The notes under the pieces: generated by a model
What the model was told of the DNA's origin: nothing
Seen by the model: only the letters and a program-made list of their open reading frames with translations
Databases searched by the model: none
Assembly (NCBI GenBank): GCA_021413535.1
Contig: JAIOQF010000089.1
Coordinates: 1-5,741 of the forward strand
Reading direction: 5' to 3'
From: Verrucomicrobiota bacterium
GTDB taxonomy: Bacteria > Verrucomicrobiota > Verrucomicrobiia > Verrucomicrobiales > Verrucomicrobiaceae
Length of the DNA: 5,741 nt
Part shown: piece after piece, positions 1 through 5,741 of the stretch
Layout of the letters: each line of letters opens with the position of its first letter
Position numbering within the stretch: position 1 is the first letter of the stretch
Program-made: the position numbers and the translations under genes

Positions 1-1597
1 GGACGAGCGTGCCGGCGCCGAGCTTGGTCAGGCTGATCGCACCGCCAAAGGTGCCGGTAGAATTAGTGATGGCATTACCCTGGGTGAAGGTCGTGCCAGT
101 GGCAGTGCTGGTGTCGAGGGCGAGGATGGCTCCATTCTGCAAACCTTGGGCGGCGGTATTGGCCACGGAGATGTTGCCAAGCAAGGTGCTGAGATTAGCG
201 CTGGTAAATCCGGCGCTTCCGGCGGAATCCACGTTCAACTGGAGGGTGGCTGCACTTTTTACGTTGAGGTTGGCCGCCGTATTGCTTGCGAGCGATGCTT
301 CCCTGGTGATGGCCAGCGCGCCGGCATTGACGGTGGTGACACCGCCGTAGCTGTTGGTGCCGGTGAGGGTCAGGGTGCCAGTGCTGTTTTTAGTCAGGCC
401 GCCTGCGCCGGTGATGTTACCAGCGATGCTGATGGCTTGGGCGTTGGTATCAATGATGCCGGTGGCAGTCATCGTCACGGCACGGGTGGATGGGGAAGTG
501 ATGGTGCCGGTCGCCCGCAGGGTGCCGCCGTTGAACTCAAGGGTGTTGCTGGCGCTGCCGAGCGCGCCGGTAGCGGCGACCGTCAAGAAGCCACCGCTGA
601 TCGTGGTGGTGCCTCCCCAGGAGTTGCTAGCGCTGCCGAGGGTAAGATTTCCGCCTCCTGTTTTGATCAGGCTGCCATTGCTAATGACACCGGCGATCGT
701 AGCACCACTGTTGGTTGGGTTGGTAGAGGCATCGAGGACGTCAATCGTCCTTGCAACACCGTTGAGATTAAGCCCATTGTCAAAGTTGGCGATCCCGTAG
801 ATGGAAGGTCCCCGGTTATCCGCGACCGTCATGAATTTCAGCGTGGTCGGGTTGAAAAAGCCCGTGGCCGCGCCTTCACCACTCGCTCCCCAAATAAGGA
901 CGGAGCCGCCAGTGCCGATTCTCCAGGTCGAGGTGCCGTTACCGGCACCGAAACCGCTGTTGCCGGTAATTTGAATCTGGTTGGTTCCCGTGCCCAAACC
1001 ACTAGAGAAGACGCCAGTCTGCTGGAAGTAGTCAGTGACCATGCCGCCTGCGAGATTGAAATTGCCAGTGGATTTGCTGGCGGCATTTAGTAGGACAACA
1101 CCACTATTGATCGTCGTCGAGCCGGTGTAGTTCGTGTTCGTCGCCGCCCTGACGTTCAGAACGCCAGAACCATTCATGATGATGCCGCCCGTCCCAGCAT
1201 TGCCGAAAGTGCCAGCGGTCGCAGTAAAGTTTCCAGTGCCAGCAAATGTCAGCGTCGAGCCCAAGGTTACCCCCCCACCAAAGGATAGGCTGTTGGCCGA
1301 GTTGTTCGTCCAAGTCTGGCTGTTGGCCAGGATGAGCGCCGTGTTGATGATCTGGGCGCCCGCGCCGCTGTTCATTGTGATGCCGCCATGGGTTGCCACA
1401 CCATCCCCGAGCGTGATGCTTGTTCCGCCGGTGATCGTAACGGCCCCCACCGTGGATCCGTAGGTGATACTGTTGGCAACTTGCGTTCCAGTGACCGTGA
1501 TAGACCCCGTATTCGTAGTCGCCGCGACAATGTTCAGGTCGTCCGCAGCGACGATGAGGGCGATCGTGCGCATGAAGGGGCTGAGGCGGGTGTTCAT
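1..1597 (-). CDS. autotransporter-associated beta-strand repeat (PATR) surface protein, N-terminal part, runs off left edge
   Basis: Reading the minus strand from the ATG at 1597-1595 gives 532 codons with no stop to the left edge, so the C-terminus and secretion domain are not visible. The product is rich in Gly, Thr, Asn, Ala and Ser and has no Cys in the part seen, as expected of an exported beta-helix. Two full copies of the PATR motif are recognisable: residues about 309-338 (core KTGGGNLTLGSASNSWGG) and 399-428 (core TKNSTGTLTLTGTNSYGG); a third begins at about 521-532 (LTKLGAGTL). Weaker beta-strand repeats fill the rest, for example QTWTNNSANSLSFGG at 94-108. The start is the only ATG that leaves a basic N-terminus followed by a short hydrophobic stretch; no GTG, TTG or ATG occurs further upstream in frame before the stop near 1710. 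The hydrophobic stretch (residues 11-18) is short for a signal peptide. Family proteins are surface-exposed or secreted; the ligand is unknown. Whether an autotransporter barrel, PEP-CTERM tail or other anchor follows cannot be seen. Confidence 0.88.
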   Translation of the reverse strand, partial: MNTRLSPFMRTIALIVAADDLNIVAATTNTGSITVTGTQVANSITYGSTVGAVTITGGTSITLGDGVATHGGITMNSGAGAQIINTALILANSQTWTNNSANSLSFGGGVTLGSTLTFAGTGNFTATAGTFGNAGTGGIIMNGSGVLNVRAATNTNYTGSTTINSGVVLLNAASKSTGNFNLAGGMVTDYFQQTGVFSSGLGTGTNQIQITGNSGFGAGNGTSTWRIGTGGSVLIWGASGEGAATGFFNPTTLKFMTVADNRGPSIYGIANFDNGLNLNGVARTIDVLDASTNPTNSGATIAGVISNGSLIKTGGGNLTLGSASNSWGGTTTISGGFLTVAATGALGSASNTLEFNGGTLRATGTITSPSTRAVTMTATGIIDTNAQAISIAGNITGAGGLTKNSTGTLTLTGTNSYGGVTTVNAGALAITREASLASNTAANLNVKSAATLQLNVDSAGSAGFTSANLSTLLGNISVANTAAQGLQNGAILALDTSTATGTTFTQGNAITNSTGTFGGAISLTKLGAGTLV

Positions 1598-1602
1598 AGG
1601 GT

Positions 1603-1631
1603 GAAGATTGGGAGAGGCGGAGACTTTGAGA
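1603..1631. repeat. leader repeat block A, copy 1
   Basis: This 29-bp purine-rich block begins GAAGATTGGGAGAGGCGG and matches 1911-1939 at 26 of 29 positions without gaps. It ends 5 bp upstream of the PATR start codon on the coding strand, so it would lie in the transcript close to the ribosome-binding region, where it reads as pyrimidine-rich. Confidence 0.75.
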
Positions 1632-1674
1632 TGGGGAGACGGCGGAAGGATGACTATCGGAAAGGAGGAATTAT

Positions 1675-1695
1675 GAAGGCAGAAGGCAGAAGGTC
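1675..1695. repeat. tandem heptanucleotide repeat (GAAGGCA)
   Basis: Two exact GAAGGCA units (1675-1681 and 1682-1688) are followed by a diverged third, GAAGGTC. It is noncoding and lies in the leader of the PATR gene. The 7-bp period resembles the short tandemly repeated repetitive (STRR) sequences described in cyanobacteria; relatedness is not claimed. Confidence 0.6.
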
Positions 1696-1711
1696 GGAAA
1701 ACTGAAATCTA

Positions 1712-1744
1712 TTTTTTGTCTTCTTTCGTTTTTTTCGGCTATTC
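1712..1744. repeat. leader repeat block B (T-rich), copy 1
   Basis: A T-rich tract with GTCTT is followed by TTTTCGGCTATTC (1732-1744). It resembles 2034-2057, where TTTTCGGCTGTTC occurs at 2045-2057 (12 of 13 matches) after a similar T-run and GGTCTT. On the minus strand these are A-rich tracts that could belong to a promoter or an UP-like element of the downstream gene; that role is inferred. Confidence 0.5.
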
Positions 1745-1752
1745 GATTCTGC

Positions 1753-1875
1753 TTAATGAGGGGCGAGGTCGGGCTGGATAATCTGGATGACGACGAAAAC
1801 CGCGAAAAGGAAGGTGGTGACGATGCCAGCGACGAAAAGGAAGCGGCGGCAGAGGTCGGGGAAGGTCAGGTTCAT
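1753..1875 (-). CDS. small single-pass membrane protein, 40 residues, unrecognised
   Basis: The ORF runs from ATG at 1875-1873 to TAA at 1755-1753 and is probably a real gene. About 33 of 40 codons end in G or C although the flanking DNA is AT-rich, as expected for coding sequence in this genome. The product starts MNLTFPDLCRR, followed by a hydrophobic helix at residues 12-33 made almost wholly of Phe, Val, Ile, Leu and Ala, then a short tail QPDLAPH. Two arginines just before the helix predict a cytoplasmic N-terminus by the positive-inside rule. There is one Cys (residue 9), one residue before the arginine pair. No Shine-Dalgarno sequence is visible. It lies 155 bp upstream of the PATR gene on the same strand. 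I do not recognise a family; a membrane partner or regulator of export is possible but unproven. A short ORF could still be spurious. Confidence 0.6.
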   Translation of the reverse strand: MNLTFPDLCRRFLFVAGIVTTFLFAVFVVIQIIQPDLAPH

Positions 1876-1883
1876 GCTGGAGA

Positions 1884-1897
1884 AGTGAAAAGTGAAA
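1884..1897. repeat. tandem heptanucleotide repeat (AGTGAAA)
   Basis: Two exact AGTGAAA units lie 8 bp upstream of the small membrane ORF start, so in the transcript they read as pyrimidine-rich CACTTTT-type sequence just before the ATG. They fall inside the segment that separates leader block A from the start codon here and is absent from the PATR leader. Confidence 0.6.
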
Positions 1898-1910
1898 AGG
1901 GCGGGCTTAT

Positions 1911-1939
1911 GAAGATGGGGAGAAGCGGAGACTATGAGA
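1911..1939. repeat. leader repeat block A, copy 2
   Basis: This is the second copy of the 29-bp block at 1603-1631, with three substitutions. It lies 35 bp upstream of the small membrane ORF start; the extra distance relative to copy 1 is taken up by a segment containing the tandem AGTGAAA repeat. Confidence 0.75.
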
Positions 1940-2033
1940 CGTGGCGAACGGAGGAGGAATAAAATCAGTGCGTTTGAAAATCTGAGTGCTCCTGAGAAAT
2001 CGGTGGATGAATTCTAGGGTTAATTTTTGAACT

Positions 2034-2057
2034 TTTTTTTGGTCTTTTCGGCTGTTC
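2034..2057. repeat. leader repeat block B (T-rich), copy 2
   Basis: This is the counterpart of 1712-1744: a run of T, GGTCTT, then TTTTCGGCTGTTC. It lies about 170-180 bp upstream of the small membrane ORF, in the same order and at a similar distance from block A as copy 1, which suggests one duplicated leader and not two chance matches. Confidence 0.5.
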
Positions 2058-2116
2058 AGGGTCGGTTTGGAGGGCGAAATATGGGGAAAATTAGGGGATT
2101 CGGAACCTTGAAGACC

Positions 2117-2135
2117 AGTAATCGGACTAATTACT
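2117..2135. promoter_or_regulatory. candidate operator: AGTAAT-N7-ATTACT inverted repeat
   Basis: The 6-bp arms are perfect (2117-2122 and 2130-2135) around a 7-bp centre, 111-129 bp upstream of the regulator start. The right half overlaps a tandem heptad, ACTAATT then ACTAATG (2126-2139). Dimeric GntR-type winged helices bind short inverted repeats, so this is a reasonable operator for self-control or for the divergent genes. There is only one copy, and an AT-rich palindrome of this size can occur by chance. Confidence 0.35.
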
Positions 2136-2246
2136 AATGGATTGAGTGCTGGATTAATGACGGGAAAAAAATGCCCTGTGCGTAGGTAAAATGGTGGGGT
2201 TAGGCATTACAACTTCGGAAGCCCTTTTTCTGGGACGGTTTTATCC

Positions 2247-3320
2247 ATGGCAACACTACGTCGTTACTCTGCCGCTGAACAAACCGCCAATCACCTGCGC
2301 AGCGAGTTAAAACGGGGTGTCTGGATGGGAGTGATGCCGGGGATCAGCCGACTGGCGAAAGAACTGGTGGCGGATCGCAAAACCGTGGAAGCAGCACTGA
2401 AGCAATTGGAGCACGAGGGGCTGCTGGTGGGCCAAGGGCCGGGGCGCCAGCGCCGCATCGTGCTGAACGCGAAAAAGTCAGCGCGCGCCATGCGGGTGGC
2501 CATTCTGCTCTATGAACCCGAAGACCGGGGCGCGCGATACATGATCGAACTCCACCACGCACTGATGGAGGCCGGCCATACGACAATCTTCCACAACCAG
2601 TTCCTAGCTGAACTCAACCATGACCTGACACGCATTGAGCGGGTGGTCAAACAAACGGAGGCAGATGCCTGGGTGGTGATGTGCGGCTCACAACAAGTGC
2701 TGGAGTGGTTCAGCAAACAGCAGGTGCCGGCGTTCGCTTTGTTCGGCCGGCGGGAAGGGCTGACCATCGCCGCCTCGGCACCGGACAAAGCACCCGCCAT
2801 GGTCGCCGCTGCCAGTCATCTGGTCGCCATGGGCCATCGGCGCATCGTGCTGCTGGCCCGTAAAGAACGGCGCCTTCCACAGCCGGGACGCGTGGAGCGC
2901 ATCTTCCTCGATGAACTGAAGGCCCACGGCATCGCCACCAGCGATTACAATCTGCCGGACTGGGAGGAGACCAAGGAGGGCTTTCAAAAGCTGCTGGACT
3001 CGCTGTTTCGAGTCACGCCGCCAACGGCCATGATCATTGATGAAACACATTTTTTTGTGGCGGCGCAGCAGTTTCTGGCTGCCCGGGGCATTCGCGTGCC
3101 TCAGCAGGTCTCGCTGATCTGCACGGACACTGATCCTGCCTTTTCCTGGTGCATGCAGCCTATCTCCCATATTCAATGGGATGCCGTGCCGCTGGTGCAT
3201 CAGATCGCCCAGTGGGCGGAGTCGGTGAGCCGGGGTCACCGGGATGTGAAGCAAACATTTGTGCCAGCGGAGTTTATTGCGGGTGGCACGACGGGAGCGG
3301 CGGCGGAGGGGAAGAAATGA
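2247..3320 (+). CDS. transcriptional regulator, GntR-type winged helix fused to LacI/periplasmic-binding-protein-like sensor domain
   Basis: This 357-residue protein is complete from ATG to TGA. Residues about 5-72 form a GntR-type winged helix-turn-helix: an N-terminal helix (AEQTANHLRSELKRG), PGISRLAKEL, then the recognition region RKTVEAALKQLEHEGLL and a basic wing (GPGRQRRI). Residues about 81-347 match the LacI/GalR sensor fold: a first strand MRVAILLYE, HLVAMGHRRIVLLARKE at 191-207 (the usual LacI segment with MGHRRI), PPTAMIIDE at 258-266 and GIRVPQQVSLICTDTDPAFS at 281-300. AraR of Bacillus subtilis has the same general architecture, and hybrids of this kind are numerous in Verrucomicrobiota. 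Family members are cytoplasmic dimers that release or bind DNA when a small ligand, often a sugar, occupies the sensor. The ligand here is unknown. It diverges from the small membrane ORF and PATR gene and converges on nrdA, so the left-hand genes or itself are the likelier targets. The start is the first in-frame ATG with a complete domain; no clear Shine-Dalgarno sequence precedes it. Confidence 0.92.
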   Translation: MATLRRYSAAEQTANHLRSELKRGVWMGVMPGISRLAKELVADRKTVEAALKQLEHEGLLVGQGPGRQRRIVLNAKKSARAMRVAILLYEPEDRGARYMIELHHALMEAGHTTIFHNQFLAELNHDLTRIERVVKQTEADAWVVMCGSQQVLEWFSKQQVPAFALFGRREGLTIAASAPDKAPAMVAAASHLVAMGHRRIVLLARKERRLPQPGRVERIFLDELKAHGIATSDYNLPDWEETKEGFQKLLDSLFRVTPPTAMIIDETHFFVAAQQFLAARGIRVPQQVSLICTDTDPAFSWCMQPISHIQWDAVPLVHQIAQWAESVSRGHRDVKQTFVPAEFIAGGTTGAAAEGKK

Positions 3321-3344
3321 ATGATGAATGCGGAGGGCGGAGTA
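3317..3344. repeat. four heptads: ATGAATG twice, then two CGGAG-type units
   Basis: ATGAATG occurs twice (3317-3330), followed by CGGAGGG and CGGAGTA (3331-3344), giving an unbroken 7-bp period over 28 bp. The stop codon of the regulator (3318-3320) lies within the first unit, so the repeat starts at the very end of the gene. Confidence 0.6.
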
Positions 3345-3493
3345 ACGGTTTATTACTTGCAACCACTGGCCAGCGAGAAGGCGCATAGGACATCCGCCAC
3401 CACTGATTTCTAATTCAGGCTGGAAGGCCTTGTTGTGCGAAGGCTCTGTGGAACATCTGGCAATCAGTGATCCACTATCAGCGTGTTTTCGGT
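3321..3493. other. convergent intergenic region between the regulator and nrdA
   Basis: No gene is seen. Both flanking genes end here, so a bidirectional terminator would be expected. The best local stem is GCCTT-N8-AAGGC at 3427-3444, which is short and has no T-run on either strand, so I do not call it a terminator. CACTGATT (3401-3408) is the reverse complement of AATCAGTG (3462-3469), but the 53-bp loop makes it weak evidence. Confidence 0.5.
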
Positions 3494-5741
3494 CTACTGG
3501 CAGGCTTCACATTCGCCGATGGAGGCTTTGCGCTTCTGCTCGGCGAGCCAGGCTTTGTATTCTTCCGGATCAGCAGGAACAACGCCGGGAGCTTCGACCG
3601 GGGCCTCGGCTGCGCGTGAGGCGGTGGCCTTGGTGATGTTGCTGGCGCTGGGGGTGCGGAGATAATAAGTGGTCTTCAAGCCTTTGCGCCAGGCGGCGCG
3701 ATACATGTGGCTGAGACTGCGCATGTCGCTGCTGGCGAAGAACAAGTTCACGGACTGGCTCTGGTCGATCCACTTCTGACGACGGGCGGCGGCATCAATG
3801 ATGTAGTTGTAATCCACGCCATAGGCGGTGGCGTATTTGCGCTTCAGATCGGCGGGGATTTCGTCGATACCGCTGAGTTCGCCGTCGTGATACTTGATCT
3901 GCTGACGCGTTTCCTCGTTCCACAGGCCGCGTTTCTTGAGGTCTTTTACCAGGTAAGTATTGAGGACGAAGAAGTTTCCGCTGAGGTTGCCTTTGGCGAA
4001 GGCGTTGGTGAAGAGGGGCTCGATGCAGGGGCTGCTGCCCATGATGTTGCTGATGGTGGCGGTGGGGGCGATGGCGAGGACGTTGCTATTGCGCATGCCG
4101 TGAGTGGCGATTTTTTCCCGGACTTTAGTCCAGTCCATCCGGCCGCCACGGGGGCAGTCGATGGGTTCGCCGCGCTCCTGCTCCAGAAGGTCGAGCGTGT
4201 CCTGCGGCAGGAGGCCACGAGACCACTTGCTGCCTTCGTAGGTGGAATATTTGCCGCGCTCGGCAGCGAGGTCGCTGCTGGCCTCGTAAGCGTAGTAGGC
4301 GACGGCTTCCATGATTTCGTCGTTGAACTCGACGGCTTCCTTGGAGGCAAAGGGCAGTCCCTTGCGATAGAGCGCGTATTGCAGGCCCATGACGCCGAGC
4401 CCGATGGGGCGGTGACGCATATTGGCGCGCTTGGCGGCTTCGGTTGGGTAGAAGTTGATGTCGATGACATTGTCCAACGCACGGACGGCGAAGCGAATGG
4501 TCTCGCGGAGCTTCACATGATCGATGTTCGCGGCTTCATCGAGGTGGCTGTCGATGAGGATGGAGCCGAGGTTGCAGACGGCCGTTTCATCAGAGCCGGT
4601 GTTGAGCGTGATCTCGGTGCAAAGATTGCTGCTGTGGATGACGCCGCAGTGATCCTGGGGGCTGCGGACATTGCAAGGATCCTTGAAGGTGATCCAGGGA
4701 TGGCCGGTCTCAAAGAGGGCCTTCAACATGTTTTTCCACAACTCAACGGCGGGAACCTGGCGGCTGAAGATCTTGCCCTGCTGGGCGAGGGCTTCGTATT
4801 GCAGATAACGTGTTTCGAACTTGCTGCCGTAAAGATCGTGCAGATCGGGCACTTCATTACTGCGGAAAAGCGTCCAGCTTTCACGCTTCTCCATGCGTTT
4901 CATGAACAAGTCCGGAACCCAGTTCGCGGTGTTCATGTCGTGGGTGCGGCGACGCTCGTCACCGGTGTTTTTGCGCAGATCGAGGAATTCTTCGATGTCG
5001 TTGTGCCAGGATTCAAGGTAGGCACAACCGGAGCCGCGACGTTTGCCGCCCTGGTTGACGGCGACGAGCTGATCGTTGTGGAGTTTGAGGAAGGGAATGA
5101 CGCCCTGGGATTCGCCGTTGGTGCCTTTGATGTAACCGCCGGAGCCGCGAACGGAAGTCCACGATCCGCCCAGACCGCCAGCCCACTTTGAGAGGAAGGC
5201 GTTTTCGGCGATGCCGCGGAGCATGATGCCCTCGATGGAATCGTCCACGTAGTAGAGGTAGCAGGAGCTGAGCTGCGAGTGGAGCGTGCCGGAGTTGAAG
5301 AGGGTCGGCGTGCTGGAGCAGAAGCGGCGGGTCTTGTAGAGATCGTAGAGGGCGGCGGCCTTGCCTTCGCGGTCGGCGGGCTCGTCAAGCATCAGGCCCA
5401 TCGACACGCGCATCCAGAAGAACTGCGGCGTCTCGATGCGGCGCGAGGGCTTGGTGGTCTTGTCGATGATCAGGTAGCGGTCGTACATCGTCTGGATGCC
5501 GAGGAAGTCGAACTCGAGGTCGGAGGACGGATCGAGGGCGGCGCCGAGCTTGGCGAGATCGTAGTCGAGGAGGCGGGGGTTGAGGCGCTTGATGGCGACG
5601 CCGTGCTCGAGGTATTTCTTGAAGGCGCGCTGGTGGAAATCCTTCAGCTTGCCGATGCCGTCGCGCATGATGTCCCAGCCGAGCACCTCTTCGTAGATGT
5701 AGGTGAGCTGGATGCGGCCGGCGAACTTGGCGAAATCAGCG
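3494..5741 (-). CDS. nrdA: class I ribonucleoside-diphosphate reductase, large (alpha) subunit, lacking its N-terminus at the right edge
   Basis: NrdA reduces ribonucleoside diphosphates to deoxyribonucleotides in the cytoplasm, using a radical passed from the small subunit NrdB. The frame is open from the right edge to TAG at 3496-3494, giving 748 residues; the first complete codons read ADFAKFAGRIQLTYIYEEV, so the start and any N-terminal ATP cone lie outside. An internal GTG at 5686 is not the start, because family-conserved sequence continues above it. Counting from the first complete codon, I see the redox pair C160 (SSCYLYY) and C389 (AVCNLGS), the active-site trio N372, C374 and E376 (NLCTE), the radical-relay tyrosines Y692-Y693 (TTYYLRT), the phosphate-binding APTATISN segment at about 558-565 and a C-terminal shuttle pair C744/C747 (GECEACQ). 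All key residues are intact. No nrdB follows downstream; it must be beyond the right edge or elsewhere. The C-terminal stretch rich in Ala, Glu and Pro (about 706-728) is the usual flexible tail. Confidence 0.97.
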   Translation of the reverse strand, partial: ADFAKFAGRIQLTYIYEEVLGWDIMRDGIGKLKDFHQRAFKKYLEHGVAIKRLNPRLLDYDLAKLGAALDPSSDLEFDFLGIQTMYDRYLIIDKTTKPSRRIETPQFFWMRVSMGLMLDEPADREGKAAALYDLYKTRRFCSSTPTLFNSGTLHSQLSSCYLYYVDDSIEGIMLRGIAENAFLSKWAGGLGGSWTSVRGSGGYIKGTNGESQGVIPFLKLHNDQLVAVNQGGKRRGSGCAYLESWHNDIEEFLDLRKNTGDERRRTHDMNTANWVPDLFMKRMEKRESWTLFRSNEVPDLHDLYGSKFETRYLQYEALAQQGKIFSRQVPAVELWKNMLKALFETGHPWITFKDPCNVRSPQDHCGVIHSSNLCTEITLNTGSDETAVCNLGSILIDSHLDEAANIDHVKLRETIRFAVRALDNVIDINFYPTEAAKRANMRHRPIGLGVMGLQYALYRKGLPFASKEAVEFNDEIMEAVAYYAYEASSDLAAERGKYSTYEGSKWSRGLLPQDTLDLLEQERGEPIDCPRGGRMDWTKVREKIATHGMRNSNVLAIAPTATISNIMGSSPCIEPLFTNAFAKGNLSGNFFVLNTYLVKDLKKRGLWNEETRQQIKYHDGELSGIDEIPADLKRKYATAYGVDYNYIIDAAARRQKWIDQSQSVNLFFASSDMRSLSHMYRAAWRKGLKTTYYLRTPSASNITKATASRAAEAPVEAPGVVPADPEEYKAWLAEQKRKASIGECEACQ

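Larger units (their letters stand above)
1598..1752. other. AT-rich leader between the small membrane ORF and the PATR gene
   Basis: No gene is seen here. On the minus strand it would be the 5' leader of the PATR gene. It contains T-rich tracts on the plus strand (1712-1717 and 1729-1735), a purine-rich 29-bp block shared with the next leader (1603-1631) and a heptanucleotide repeat (1675-1695). No Shine-Dalgarno sequence precedes the ATG at 1597: the sequence immediately upstream on the coding strand is pyrimidine-rich (CTTCACCCT). No convincing hairpin terminator was found after the stop at 1753, so transcription from the small ORF could continue into the PATR gene. Confidence 0.6.
1876..2246. 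other. divergent intergenic region between the small membrane ORF and the regulator
   Basis: No gene is supported in these 371 bp. The region must hold promoters for both directions. Visible elements are the leader repeats (1911-1939, 2034-2057), a tandem AGTGAAA repeat (1884-1897), a poly-T tract (2033-2040) and an inverted repeat (2117-2135). TAAAAT at 2187-2192 matches the bacterial -10 consensus at 5 of 6 positions on the plus strand, but no TTGACA-like box lies 16-18 bp upstream, so I do not call a promoter. No Shine-Dalgarno sequence precedes the regulator. Confidence 0.6.

Noticed and set aside
146..1090. 314-codon plus-strand ORF opposite the PATR gene
   Set aside because: Its translation is a Gly/Ala/Asp-rich string with no recognisable domain, while the opposite frame gives clear PATR motifs. 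The repetitive composition of the PATR gene keeps the antisense frame open.
1081..1340. Repeated related units in the PATR gene as a DNA tandem repeat
   Set aside because: The similarity is at the level of degenerate protein beta-strand repeats; the DNA units are too diverged to be a nucleotide repeat array or CRISPR.
1756..1962. 68-codon plus-strand ORF rich in Glu and Asp
   Set aside because: It is the antisense of the hydrophobic small ORF and of the purine-rich leader, which produces an acidic, low-complexity translation. The minus frame has better codon bias.
2187..2192. TAAAAT as a -10 box for the regulator
   Set aside because: There is no -35-like hexamer at 16-18 bp and no extended -10 TG, so the match to consensus alone is not enough.
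2688..3386. 232-codon minus-strand ORF opposite the regulator
   Set aside because: It is a shadow of the well-supported GntR/LacI-hybrid gene and runs across that gene's stop codon into noncoding DNA.
3427..3444. GCCTT-N8-AAGGC hairpin as a terminator
   Set aside because: The 5-bp stem has an 8-base loop and no following T-run on either strand, too weak to call an intrinsic terminator.
3401..3469. 8-bp inverted repeat CACTGATT/AATCAGTG
   Set aside because: With 53 bp between the arms and a 173-bp search space, a chance match of this length is not unlikely.
3707..5191. 494-codon plus-strand ORF opposite nrdA
   Set aside because: The minus strand encodes NrdA with all catalytic residues. The antisense frame is open because of codon bias, and its product matches no family I recognise.

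Overview
The window most resembles a moderately GC-rich member of Verrucomicrobiota (Prosthecobacter/Chthoniobacter-like). This is inferred from gene families, not from a search. The pointers are a large Gly/Thr/Asn-rich protein with autotransporter-associated beta-strand repeats, a regulator with a GntR-type winged helix fused to a LacI-type sensor domain (a family expanded in that phylum), no clear Shine-Dalgarno sequences, and tandem 7-bp repeats in the gaps.

Layout, left to right. Positions 1-1597 (minus strand) hold the N-terminal 532 residues of the beta-strand repeat surface protein, which runs off the left edge. A 155-bp AT-rich leader follows. Positions 1753-1875 (minus) encode a probable, unrecognised 40-residue single-pass membrane protein. 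Positions 1876-2246 form a divergent intergenic region with a candidate operator. Positions 2247-3320 (plus) encode the GntR/LacI-hybrid regulator. Positions 3321-3493 are a convergent gap with no clear terminator. Positions 3494-5741 (minus) hold the C-terminal 748 residues of the class I ribonucleotide reductase large subunit NrdA, whose start lies beyond the right edge.

Two blocks stand out. NrdA is a housekeeping gene with all its catalytic residues intact. The left half is accessory: the small membrane protein and the surface protein lie in the same direction and have similar upstream leaders (a 29-bp block with 26 matches and a T-rich 13-bp block with 12 matches, in the same order). The regulator diverges from them. 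A plausible reading is a small locally regulated surface-protein locus, but the target of the regulator is not shown by the sequence. Nothing resembling CRISPR, IS elements, tRNA or rRNA was seen.
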